The position numbers and the translations under genes are program-made. A DNA stretch of 64,000 nt from Chaenocephalus aceratus (lineage: Eukaryota > Chordata > Actinopteri > Perciformes > Channichthyidae): assembly GCA_023974075.1 (NCBI GenBank), contig CM043798.1, positions 7,602,673-7,666,672 of the forward strand. Reading direction: 5' to 3'. Positions within the stretch are counted from its first letter, which is position 1; every line of letters begins with the position of its first letter. The notes under the pieces were generated by a model. It ran no database searches. It was not told where the DNA came from and saw nothing but the letters and a program-made list of their open reading frames with translations. Below, piece by piece: positions 46,707 to 59,500 of this stretch.

Positions 46707-49700
46707 CTGTAGGGAGGAAGGATACAGGGAGGAAGGGGGGGTAGACGGGTGTTAATGGAAATTGTGTCTGTTTGGTGTTGCCAAAGGCTGTCATCAGTTT
46801 GAGCAACAGTCACATCTCTCGAAGTAATAGCATCTGTTCTGAGAAGTAACAGAACATTTGGTACCACTTTGGTACAAGAACATCTAATTGATCTATTCAC
46901 CTCATGTACCCCCGCCCCTTTACCCACTTGCGGTTCAAATGCTTTCATGTACGTTCTTCCAGTTTAGCATTATCAGCATTGTTTAAAATGATTTTTATTT
47001 GGACACATTTACAGCTAGACTGTGGCAACGGAATGGTTTTTACCTCCATATTCTGTAAGTGGCTGGCTGAATTCTCATTTAACACCCTATGGTTAGACTT
47101 GCAGTGCAGACCTGTGTCTGACGTTACGGCAGTGAGTAAAATATAAAAAACCGTTGTTTTTATAGCCGCTCTGCTTATCTGCTCTGATACAGCTCGCAGC
47201 TCCAACCTGTAAATTCTCGAAGATGCGTTTTTTATGATATGATAAAAAATGGTTAGTGTCTCGCCTGAATAAGTGTTTTTACTTAAAGGTCCCATGTCAT
47301 GCTTTTCTGGTTATTACCCGTCCCCTTGTGTGTTATGTAGCTTTTTATGCATGTAAGCGGTCTGCAGAGTCAAAACCCCTCAAAGTACACCCTGTAGGGA
47401 GTACAACTCTAACACAGAGAAGACCTGTCTATGCTGCCCAGAACGCCTCGTTGGGGATTTCTCTTGCTCCCATTGTTTTGTTCTTGGGTATAGTGACGTA
47501 TTTGGGTATAGTGACGCAATGTAACGTCCGCGGAGCCGTTACGTTTGGACCAATCCGCGGACTTCCTCACACACACACACACACACTCGGCGGGACGTTG
47601 CGAGGCTCGCTGCTGCGAGACAGCGAGACAACCGCGGAACTCAGCCTGGGCACACACACCAAACTCCCAGCCAGGCTGCGGGTGGTGTGTGTGTTTCAGG
47701 CTGGGTTTTGCTGTGTCTCGTTGTCTCGCAGACGGCCACTGGGCTCACAGGGAGGGGGGGGCAGGAGCTCCAACAAGCCGTTTAGGACAGAGAGTGAATG
47801 CACATACTATACAGAGATGCTGTGTGAGAAACCAATGTGAGTTTGGAAAATTGCACAATATAAATCTATTTTAGTATACCCTCAACAATGGAATTATGAT
47901 CAGTAGAAATGGCAATGACATGGGACCTTTAATAACAATTAATTCAAAAGCCAAAAAACTGGTTCTTTGGCAAGTAAAGGTTGATAAAGCTGGCAACGGC
48001 ATAACAAAGTAATAGCACTTACGCTCTAACAGGGGAGTACCAACACATATTAAGGCAGTGTGTAAGCGCCCTAGCACTAGCAGGCAAAGCATTAAGTAAA
48101 TAAAGCATTTGTAAATTGTTTTGAAGATACATCTATTGGCATTTAAGTACATGTTTGGATACGTAGGCTCTCTGTTTAGAGGATTCAATTGTATGCCCAT
48201 GTGTATGCGCACATGTGCATGAATGGAGGCTGGCAGTCTTTGATCTCCTAAAATACCAGCAGGGGATGCCATACAGTAAACAGAAGGGGTGAGTCAAGCA
48301 GTGAGTTAGCATGTCCGTTCTGAACTTCTATGTTTTTCTCTCCTCTTCCACACCTCTCCCTCTTTGTGGCACCAGTCTGTCTCCTGCAGGGTGGCAGGAA
48401 CAGGAAGTACTCGGCAGCAGCTTCCTGTCTGCTCCGTGGAGAGTTATGCGTCACATGCGGCAGTAGGTTGACAACGGTCACCTTAATCTGTGCACAAACA
48501 GCCCCCCTGCCCCCTCACTCCCAAAGGCCTCCCGGCCACATCCATTCTCAAAACAGACCCACTCTCGTCTCCAAATATAGCAACGTTAATGTACGCTAGA
48601 TATGTTTCCACGCTCCTTTTCCTTGTTTTGATCCTTTGTGACCAAAAAAAAAACTAAAAACAAAACATACCTAATCTGACTTTTTTCCTTGCTTTGGCTA
48701 AGTGCCAAGAACAGCGAACTGTGAAAATGCAGCAATAAGCATAAAAGAAAATAGGACCTTCGGGGGTACAGTAGAGAGAATATTTGTTTTTTATAGATGC
48801 TTCCTGGTTGCAAAGTAATAGTTCCAACACTGTCACTTTGTTAGTCCTTACCGTATATCTGGAAACTCTTTCACTAGGACAGCGACTTCCATCTGGATGG
48901 AGGGAGTGTCTTCCAGGAGGATGATGTCAGCAAGGTGGCAGATGACGCTGTCTAACCAGGATGAACTTGATTCCTGAAGCAGAGTTGTAGGAAAAGCAGA
49001 GAGACAAACAGATTTTAAGGAAACTTAAAATGTATCGATACATTGGAATCTGTTTGGAAATGTGGTCAACTATACTCAGTGTTTCTCACAGATCTGAAAT
49101 ATACTTGGGGGGGTGGTGATAGTGGGGGGGGGGGGGGGGGGGGGGGTTGAGATGCCGTGCCTTTGTGACGTGCAACAACATTAACCTTTCTGTTGGGCAC
49201 TTGTTAGCAGACCTTCACGCGATGGCCAGAGCGAACAGGTACAGGCAGGGCCCATAGTGATAGCCCCTATAGTTTAAATCTACTACCCACAATACACATA
49301 TGGACATGGGTTACCATTTAAAAAAAATGGTAAATGTATTTAGGAACCTATCAATGTCATTTTAAGTGGGGGTGGACCTCAAATCTTCTAGGGGGGTCCG
49401 GGGGCATGCTCCCCCGGTAAGATCTATGGAAACACCTATATGAAACAGAACTGTATACATTTCAATAATCATAAAATCATGGCCATAACCAATAACATAC
49501 AATATGAAAAAACACTGAAACTTGTTTATTTATTTATTTTTGGTTCATTTATAGTTGTGAGTGTGTCTGTGCAGCCTCCCCCCTCTCCCCCCGCTCCTCT
49601 CTGCTCCTCTTTGATGCATCAGCAAAGACTCGTTTTAGCTCTCAACAAGTTTTAAACCAGTTTAGCCCTGAGCCTGTTTTTCAAGTCTCAGGCACGAAAA

Positions 49701-52700
49701 TGACATTCCCAGAACAAATGACCATATCTTCCCTTCTAAAAGGGTTAAATTAATAATATTTGTTCTCAAAGTAATGATAAACCTGTGCGTTGTATGTAGA
49801 AAAGTCAGAATCAATATAGATGTTTTTTATTTTAAGAAAATTCAGATTGAACATAGTAAAAAACTGTAAATTATAGTGTCCGTCCAAAAAATCTTTTTTA
49901 CTTACAGTGAAAAACTACCCTTGGATGATGGTAAGGTAGACTAAAAAGCTTTAGGAATCCAAAGTACAAGATATAATAAGTACCCTGTATCAAGATTGAT
50001 GCAAAACAAGTGACATTTGACCTTTTTAGAGAGGTTTAGCAAAACAACTCCACCTCTGAGGTGATTTGGGTGGAAATGGGGGCTTTACCGTTTTTTCTGG
50101 AACCCATTGGTCGATTTTGGTGATTGACATCTCTTTCTGACCGTTAGAGCCAATAGAATCGAAGGGGAATCTCCCCACAGACACACAATCTAAAACAAAA
50201 AGGTGTGGGCTTTGCGCACGCAGTTTTGCACCAGAGTGAAGCTGTCTCTAGGTCTGACTTCTAGAAATGGAAACGCAGATGTATTGCTCATGGATTATCA
50301 GAAATCATTCAAAGTGACACAGACACATTGGATTAACCTATGGATTAACTTCAGCATCGTTTTTTATCGTTTTAATGCCATTGAAGACCACTTTTGACCA
50401 GACTACGACACAGGTGAGCCATGTTAGCGTTTTAGCTACCTAGCGCCATATATTTGTATGTCTTTTCTTGTTATAATGATCAGTTAGATGAGTTTCTTCC
50501 CGTTAACATGAATATAAAACATTCATAGTTTATTAAATGAACATGCCCTCAGACACTGTTTCCTGCAAGATGTTGCGGCAGTGCCCGGTACCGAGGTCTC
50601 TCGGTGTAAGTGTATCTTACCTTTTTTCACCTAGTTAACTTTTTATTTTTTATTCATGCATATTTTACTAATCACCCTTTCAAATGGAAATATGTGTTTA
50701 CATAAATGGTGACCAAACCGTTTGAGACCCACTGAGAACTTAGACTAAGTTAACTATCTAAACACTCAGAGAGTCCTTTACCTCACCTGAGCTGAGGTTA
50801 TCCCGAGCTTGAATGACACACAGAGACCAATCAAGGGCTTTGATTTATGATCTGTATGACAGTGGCCATGTCGGCAGGCCACATCATGTAGACAGCCAGT
50901 CACCCTGTGTGAGGCAGGCCACTTAACAGGCCGGGGACTGGGTACAGGAGGCGTAGAGCGAGGGATCGTGTCCACAAGTTAATGGATCGCAGATGGTGTC
51001 GTGGTCGCGGACAAAAAAAAAGAAAAAAGAATCGTTTGAAAAAAAAAGATATATATATACTTGGGCGGCCGTTAATATACCTGGGCGGCCCGCCCAAGTA
51101 TAGTCTATGTGTGAGGAAACCCTGGTAACAGCATTCGTAAAACGCTGTTCATCAAAACGTTTCTTTTAAAGATAAGGCATGTCTACACCGTGAACAATCA
51201 ACCCGTCAGGGGGAACACAGATTAATACCTTTAAAGGCCAGAGGCCAAGCATTAAGGTGATTTACTGAGTGAAAAACAAAAACTCTGTTTTTCTGGGTCA
51301 TGTTTTTCTTCAAACACTCAGGAAAAATAAATTAACTTTGGCTTGGCATGCACTAAAATAACGGAAGTCTTTTTTTAGACAGGCCGTGAACCCCCCCCCC
51401 CCCCCCCCCCCCCTCCCCTCTAGTTTCCATAGACACTTCATCCCGCTCCTCGGCGCAAAAAGGCCATCAAGGCCATCCCAGAGCCACATCAAAGCTGGCC
51501 AGCTGACAGGAACAGGAAGTTCCTTCTGAACACAGCAGCTTCCTGTTGTCAGCCGAGGTGACGGACACTTGTTTGAACTCGCTCACAGAAAGGGGGCAAA
51601 TGCCACGCTGTCAGGTCTCGTTGTTTTACACCCTCTTCCCTCCTCTGACGAGTGCTAACGTAAGCGTGCTCCATCCATCTCCATCTCACTGACGGCAGCC
51701 ATTTTTCAGAGCTCAGTCCTGTATCAACAGTGTGAGTTATTCCTGACCTCGGAAGTTAGGGGGTCAGGCTCCATTTACAACCAACAGACTCTGCACTCCC
51801 GGCGCCAGCTCTGCTCAGTGTTTTTGAGAATCAGCATATTGGAATTATATACAATGCTCAGCATCTCCTGAGAAGCAATTATTAGCTCTGTTTTGTTGCA
51901 ATGAGTTTTGGTCTCCTTCTAGAACCTTACTGTACTTTGCTACACTAAAGAGTTAAATCCGACTTTAAAGACAAATGTCTGAATAATTTTATAAATGTTT
52001 ATGTTTGAGTGAAGTCCCAGACTTACCAGATCCTTAAAGAGTCCTTTGAGCTGTTTGGCTTCATCTTGCAGACGGAAAGCCACCCTCTTTCTCATTTTGG
52101 AGGATGTGCAGATTATCCGTCCCCTCATGATGGCGCGGACATACTCCACCAGGACCCGCCGGTGCACCTCTCCCACCAGCGTCTGTCAGGCGTTCAGAAA
52201 AACAAATCACTGACATATCACCTTCTGTTACATGTAACCTTTTAACACAAGTTATAATTATTTTATCAAAGAATGTTACCTGGTAAGGTGGAGGGTCCAT
52301 CCTCCTGAACTTCTTGAAGTGCTGTTTGATGCTGGCTTCGATGGCCTCAAAGGCCTCCGTGTTGTTCAGCCATTTCCTCTTTATCAGTTTCTCCAGGAAA
52401 GGCTGAGACAACAACACACAAGTTCTGTTTAACAGAGTACGCCATCACAGTACATTTACTCAAGTTAAGTGTAAAGGTAATTTACTTTGACTCAATTACA
52501 ATTCCTTATATTATATTATCAACCAATAAAGTCAACTTGAATGTGATAAAATGATCTAATGGCTGTAGTTACTTTGTAGAATGAGATTTTCAAACAAAAA
52601 CATCATATAAGATATTAATCATTACTTAAATCAAGCTATAAACAACGAAATGCTGCTTACAGGCTTTTGCAGTGACTGTAATCAAATAATGAAACATTTA

Positions 52701-55700
52701 CAGCCTGTCCTCCAACAAAAAACGACCAATAGGTCGATTGTTTAAAACACCTTAGATTACGACCCATAGCAACGTTTTAAAGTGTAGCACCTCTAGTGGT
52801 CGTGTAAGAAACAACATGCTCCCGTTTATTTCACAAATAACCCTCTCTGGAAAATCCTAAATTGTAGAATAGTTTTGGCCATTAAAATGCTTTTTATTAG
52901 ATTTCTAGCGAGAAGTGTATATTTGTACTTTTAGAATCCACGTCCAGTGGATGTGGATCTATGGTTTGATAGATATTACGAAGATGATTTGAGGTCTCGC
53001 CAGGATAACGTGTATATGCGGCAGCTTCATGTAAAGTCAGCGTGGCTGAAAACATTTTTTTCCGGTCTCGAAGTTTTCATAATAAAACCGGATATATTCC
53101 CCTCACTGTCAAATGATTACACAGTGATATCTGCATTACTCATCACTAAAAAACATCAGTTTATCTTTGTTAAATTACACAATATTGATTGGTTTAAATG
53201 GTGTACAATGCTTTTGTGTTTTTAACCTTCGATTCAGATAAACAAATAGTTTTTTAGGAGTTTAGACAGTTTCAGAAGACACTACAACTACCCAGAATCC
53301 CAGCTATCGTTTGGGACTACAACATCCGCCTTGCTTTACAAACCCAGTGATTAGTCATCAAGCCCTGTGATTGGATGTTGGAGTGGCAGTGCGACAAGGT
53401 TACGCTGAGCGTCAACAGCTCTTTGAAATGGAATGGAACCAACGGCAGACTTTCCAAAACTGGAATTGGACGGGTCCAGCCCCCGGCTCCAGATTCCCTC
53501 CCCCCCCCCCCCCCCCCCAGATATACACATTCTGGCTATTGTGTGTTTCGCAATATATGGCACGTCTCTTTATAAGACGTTTTCGTATTTCCCACAATTA
53601 GAAGTTGCCAGTATTAAACGTGTACACACTGGAGGTTTAGGGGATACAAAACACAGTGGTGTTATCAATGTAAAACATAATTATAAATGGGTGAAATAAT
53701 ATACCCACATGACACCTAAGGTCAGAAGAAGCTTTGTTTTAACAGCTGGTCTTATGTCTACCCCTCCTGTTGTTCATTGATAAGCCTGAAACATGCACTT
53801 GTCAAGGTTCAGAGGCAAATTTTGCAAATATGGCAGTAGCCATCGATCATCGTAAGATAAGATACTTTATTGATCCCAAGTTGGGAAATGTTTTTGTTAC
53901 AGCATCATACTACTTTGTTCTACTCCACTACAATTCAGAGGGTTAACCTAGTATTTTTACTCCACTACATTTATTTTAGTTACTTTGTAGATTCTGATTA
54001 ATGATGTGAATATAAAACAACCCTTAAATCAGACTTTAGTTACACCTGAGTCAAATTCAGGGAAGGTGATTGTCAAGTGCCAAATAAACTATGCAATATA
54101 ATGGACGTTAAGTACTTTGTCAGACTTCATATTTATCTGTGGATAACCCCAACGTTTTTTTCTTATTCAAAAGAAGACCTTAACTTAAAGTATTCTTTAA
54201 TGTTTAAATAAAGCCTAGTTTGGTCTGGTCACATTCTCCCTGTTAATATCTTTGGACGTCCTGCACTAAACTGTTTTATTGTAGAGATCACTACAGTATC
54301 TTCTTGATATTTCAATTTTGTATGTTAGGCTAATCTTAATATTTAAATGTTTTTCATCAAATAAAACGTATTCAACAACAAAATTTCAATAACGGTGCTT
54401 TAAAACCACTAGGCGGCGCAGGTTTAAAAAAACAGTGGTGTAGTTATAAAACAATAAATAAATATCAAACAATAAATTTGGACTATTAACTTTATTGTGA
54501 AATTAAAACAGACGGTAAAGGAAATACAGTGTTCAGTCCTCGATGTGAAGCGTAATGCATTGTACCACATGATCCTGTATAAGACCCTGTAACAGTCAAC
54601 TGAGTGAGGAGTTGGAAAGGCAATTATTAATTAATTAAAATGTCGAACTCGGACTTCATTTTAAGGACATTTCGGCCAGGGATTTAGAAGCTATATTTGT
54701 TTAAACCACCGGATTGGCAAAACAGGAGAGTGTGTGCACCAGTCTGCCTTGATCTATGTATTCATGTCTGTGACTCTCACAGTATCTGGCTGCCCACAGC
54801 TTGTTGTACAGAAGGAAAACCTCACTATCCACTTCATGAAATCTCTGCAGCAGCGGGAGGGTTACTCAGCTTCTGAGGAAGAGGAGCGTGGGGGCGCGCA
54901 GTGGCCTTTCACGCACCGCCTTTCACGCACCGCCTTCGCTGTGTTTACCTTCAGAATCATTAGAAAGGCTAAGAGCGACCGCAGGCTGATGTGTTTTAAC
55001 CTATGGTTTTAACCCACACACACCTCCACACACACACGATTTAAACGCAGACTTCTGTTTCCTCCATGTTTCGTTGTTATCGTTTCACTGAGCGGTACCC
55101 GCCCCCCTTTTTTTTTTTCAGAACGCTTCCTTTTTTGGTCCATCTGCGGCGGTAATAGTTTTTGTGCGCTGTGATGATTCGGCTGTACCTTTAATAATGA
55201 ATATTAAATGTTCATTTGATCATTGGTTTTATTCTGAAAACGTCGAGACCCGGAAATACTGTTTTCAACCCGTAACTTTACATGGAGGCTGCCGCATACC
55301 TCAAATCATCTTCGTAAGATCTATCAAACTATAGGCTATATCCGACATATCGACTGGACGTGGATTCTAAAAGTACAATATAACACTTCTCGCTAGAAAT
55401 CTAATCAAAAAGCGTTTTAATGGCCAAACTATTCTACAATTTAGGATTTTACAGTGAGGGTTATTTGTGAATAAACGGGAGCATGTTGTTTCGTACACGA
55501 CCACTAGAGGTGCTACACTTTAAAACGTGGGCTTTGGGTCATAATCTAGGTGCTTTAAACAATCCACCTATTTGGTCGTATGAGTTAGAGGACTTGTTGA
55601 ACCTTTAATGCTGCCGGGGGTCCTTAGGCTTCATAATGTGTATACTGCATAATGTATTACTTATCTTTACTTCATTTGGAATGAAAAACATGTTTTCGGT

Positions 55701-56556
55701 TTCCCTAACTGTTGGACTTGGCAGGCACATAACTCAATTGGTACTGACATTAGTACATTTTTTACGTTTAGGATTGCTATTTTTACTTATTTAGTGATCG
55801 GAATACTTTTTTCCAGTTCTAAACAGCAGACATGGATCGTTTGGAAATTGAGAAACCCACATATTACTTTCTGTTTCAATAAAATACGTTTACGGGATTT
55901 TTTCAAATGTGTCATCCCACTGGTACGTTGTCATATTTTCCTGGCCATGAGCCTGGAATTTGCTTGTGTCTTACTCACCCTGATGTTCTCGAACAGCCTT
56001 TCTGTCAGCACCCTCACTGACTGGTTGATGATGCTGTCCAGGGAGGAGTTGGCTCTCTGTGCAGTGTCCTCGCTGCCCTGTGGGTCACACTGCCTGCAGC
56101 GCTCCACTAAGGATCTACACAGGAGACATGAAGCTCAACCTTCAGAAAATGACTGCAGACAAATCCCCAAATGTATATTTCTAGCTCAATAAAAATACTT
56201 TGTCTACCTGAGAGGAGGGCAGCAGTTGACCACAGATATGGTTCTGGACACATATCCGTCCCCTCGTTCTCCGAATTCTTCCTGAGTATCATGAAACATC
56301 TCCACCTTCCTCTGGAAACTGGACAGAGTTTTAAAAAAACATGCTAGAATGCTAAACAATCAATAAATGGACACTCCTGTCCTGTCCTGTCAAAACACTG
56401 CTTCGGATTGAAGACATTCTTAAATCAATAAAAAATACCAGCATATTAAATAAAGGCCAGATTAGATAAAGAATAACAAATGTATTATTTTTAGTAAATG
56501 CAGAACACACAATTTTTCACACCAAATGTGCAATTGAGTGCAATTATTTCACGTTT

Positions 56557-56597
<41 letters not shown>

Positions 56598-59500
56598 CAC
56601 TAGTAGAGAAAGTCAGCCAGACCAACGGAGACTGCAGCGAGCCACTCTTGCCCCCAGAAAACTGGTTCACAGATGTAGATCGGTCCAAGTCCACCTTCAA
56701 CCTCTGGAATAGTGAAATACATTAACGGTAAAACAGCTGTTTCTAGGCTAAAAAGACATTTACTAAAATCCCCAGTGAAAACAACATGTGACCTGCACCT
56801 GGATGACTGAGCGTGCCAGGTGGGACTGATACTCCTCGATGTGCAGAGTCTGGGCCCATCGTCTCTCCTCCTCATCCAGAACCTGAATCAACTCTATTGT
56901 CACCTTCTCCTGAAAATCACAGAGTAAAAATATCAATTTCAATCCAGATTTTCAACAAAAAAAACCCACAGCTGTGTTGAGAGAACATGTCTTACCCTGA
57001 CGATGCTGATGCAGTCCTCCTCCAGCCTCTGCACTGTGTCTTGGGGCAGAATGGGCTCCAGTGGAGAGTAGTTGATGGGTGTCTTTGTCCCGATGGTTCC
57101 CAGCACATCCCTGGTAGAACATTTGAAATCATTACTAAACCAGTCCAGTTTCCAGGTTTGTTACAGTTGAATACATGATTGGAGCATATGGATGTCCACG
57201 GCCTTACCTGTTGTAGATGTTGTAGAACCAGTCCAGTAAAGAGTAGACATCGGTGATCTGCAGCGGTCCGCTGGTGATGCTCCGAAGACGTTTGGCCACG
57301 GCGCGATGGTAGCTATCCACATACACCTGGAAAGCAGCAAACTCCTCTGGGTAAATGGACACAGCATTCCTCCTCGCTGCGTCCAGGTCATCCACCATGC
57401 GAGTCCTCAGGCGTTCCAGGTATAAGGCGAGCTGACCCGCCTGGGTGTCCACCTCATGGGGCAGGCTCCAGTCTGCCGCCTCCATCACAGCCTGCCTCCA
57501 CTTCAGCTTCAGTTTCCGAGGACGATGGCTGGAATGGATCTGGAGACCTTCTTGCTCTGGCTTGCTTCCATCTCTCAGGGCCCAGGTAGCATCGGCATGC
57601 TCCTCCTGTTGGATCACCAGCACCACCAGCCCCAGGTTTGGACCCGCACTGGGCTGGCGGAGGGACTCCCGCACGACGTCCCACATCTCTTTCTGCAGGG
57701 CCTCATACAGGAGCTCCACGTCCTTAGCCTTCCGCACGCCTGAGTCCAGTGTTGCGTTGGAGCTGAGGGAGTCGTCTAAGGATGAGGACGAGAAGGTATT
57801 CATGCCAGGAGGGATGCTGGGAGAAAGAGTTGGAGTAGGGCTGGAACTAGTTGTGGTTGTAAAGTGAGACAGCAGCTCACACTCGCGCTCCAGCTCCTGA
57901 ATGTGTGTGTCGGCCAGGAGAAGATCCCGGTGGTTGACCAACTGCAGGATCTCTAGTACTGTGGGCAGCAAGAAGAGAAAACACAGCTATTTCTATTTGT
58001 CACACAATTAAGGGTTAACTAACAAACTGGGAAAGGATGTGTGTTTTCTTTATTGAGTGGTGTGCGTGTGCCTGACTGACAAACAGGGCTATTTGTTGCT
58101 CATCCTGCACACTCTTCTATTCCTATAGGTCCCCTGTGGAGTCTGTGAACAGTAGCTTGGTTGAACTTCTATCTAAAAGCAACCTGGGGTTGGAGGAAGT
58201 GTGGTCATTTCCTGGTTCACAGTCTGGTGGTGATTGAACCCAGTGACTCAGGGACCTGGGGACCTCTCGGCCTCACGAGAGCGTTGTCTAGGATTGGAGG
58301 AAGTGCTGCTGAAGCGTAACCAGGAAGAGATAAGTTCTCCAATGGAATGGGAACTCCTGACAAAAGGTGTGGTTCTTTTCAATCAGGACCTGGAGTGTTT
58401 ACACCTGATGCTTCCTTGACTGTTACCTGAGAGGGGCTCTCTGGTTACCACCACCGGCTCCTCCTCATCTGTTTCCTCATCAGCCTCTTGGGATGCCTTG
58501 TCTGACATGGACTCCCTCTTCAGCTTGCCCAGACTCACCATCCTGAGGAAGGAGGGCTGCCTGGAAGCGTCCGCCTCACACTCTGTGCTCAGGTTTCCGC
58601 AGGGCAGGCTTTCTCTGCGCTCTTCCTTACGTCGACCTGTGAAGCTGAACAGTGCAGAGCAGCAACCGACAACATGAATGACTTGCAGCCGAACAGACAC
58701 AAGCGTTCTTAACATGAAAGGGTTACTTCATACATCGCTGCATCTATGGGACTTGAGGATTGTATTGTACTCTACGCGGTATGTTTGGAATGAAGCACAC
58801 ATCTGTTAAACCGTGCGCATGCCTCGGTTAAATATAGTCCCTTTGTAAGCAAGTAATCAACATATCAGGGTAAAGCAAGAGAGGTAATGCATATTACATA
58901 ACTCCTCAGGAAATAAGCTAACTATATATTCTATTCTATAACAGGCCACGGGAGTAACACGGGATTGTCCTTCTCTCACCCTCTCCTCTGGGACTTTGAG
59001 GCTAATTCAACATACTATAAAAACTGTTGTTGTGCTACCATTAAAAACGGCCTTGACTCGCTTAAGTGTCTTGCCGTTTTCCCATCACGTTTACATCACT
59101 CCTTTATCTGGATTCTGATTACCTTTCATTGATGTTTTAGGATATTATTAGTTGTTTTTTTAAACGATCTTGCTTTTGTTTTGCAGACAACCTTTATTCT
59201 TATCTTTATTCTACTCCATCGGAGAACGGTTGATGGGGGATTGTAGCGGGGCCCTTACAAAAGCATTACCAATGCATTTGTACATGTTGCATAACTGCAT
59301 TTTCCTTTGTAATCTTAAGAAATGAGTTTGACGCCTGGTCCCAAACTGTTCAATCAGCTCCCCTCTTACAAAAACAGTTTTCTTCCTGTCAGCAACCGGC
59401 CTCATCAACAAGGCCCCGGGCCCCCACTGAAAAGGATTCCCAACCCCTCCCATAGACACTATGCCTTACATTTACACACATCATCAGAAATACTGTGAAC

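Noticed and set aside
56491..56703. [12 protein letters not shown] frame as exoc3l2 exon 6
   Set aside because: It resembles the family at its start but ends one base out of phase with exon 7, so the VEGGLGP frame was preferred. Kept as an open question in the findings.
57445..57867. 140-codon plus-strand frame
   Set aside because: Antisense of exoc3l2 exon 3, which has clear Sec6-like content.
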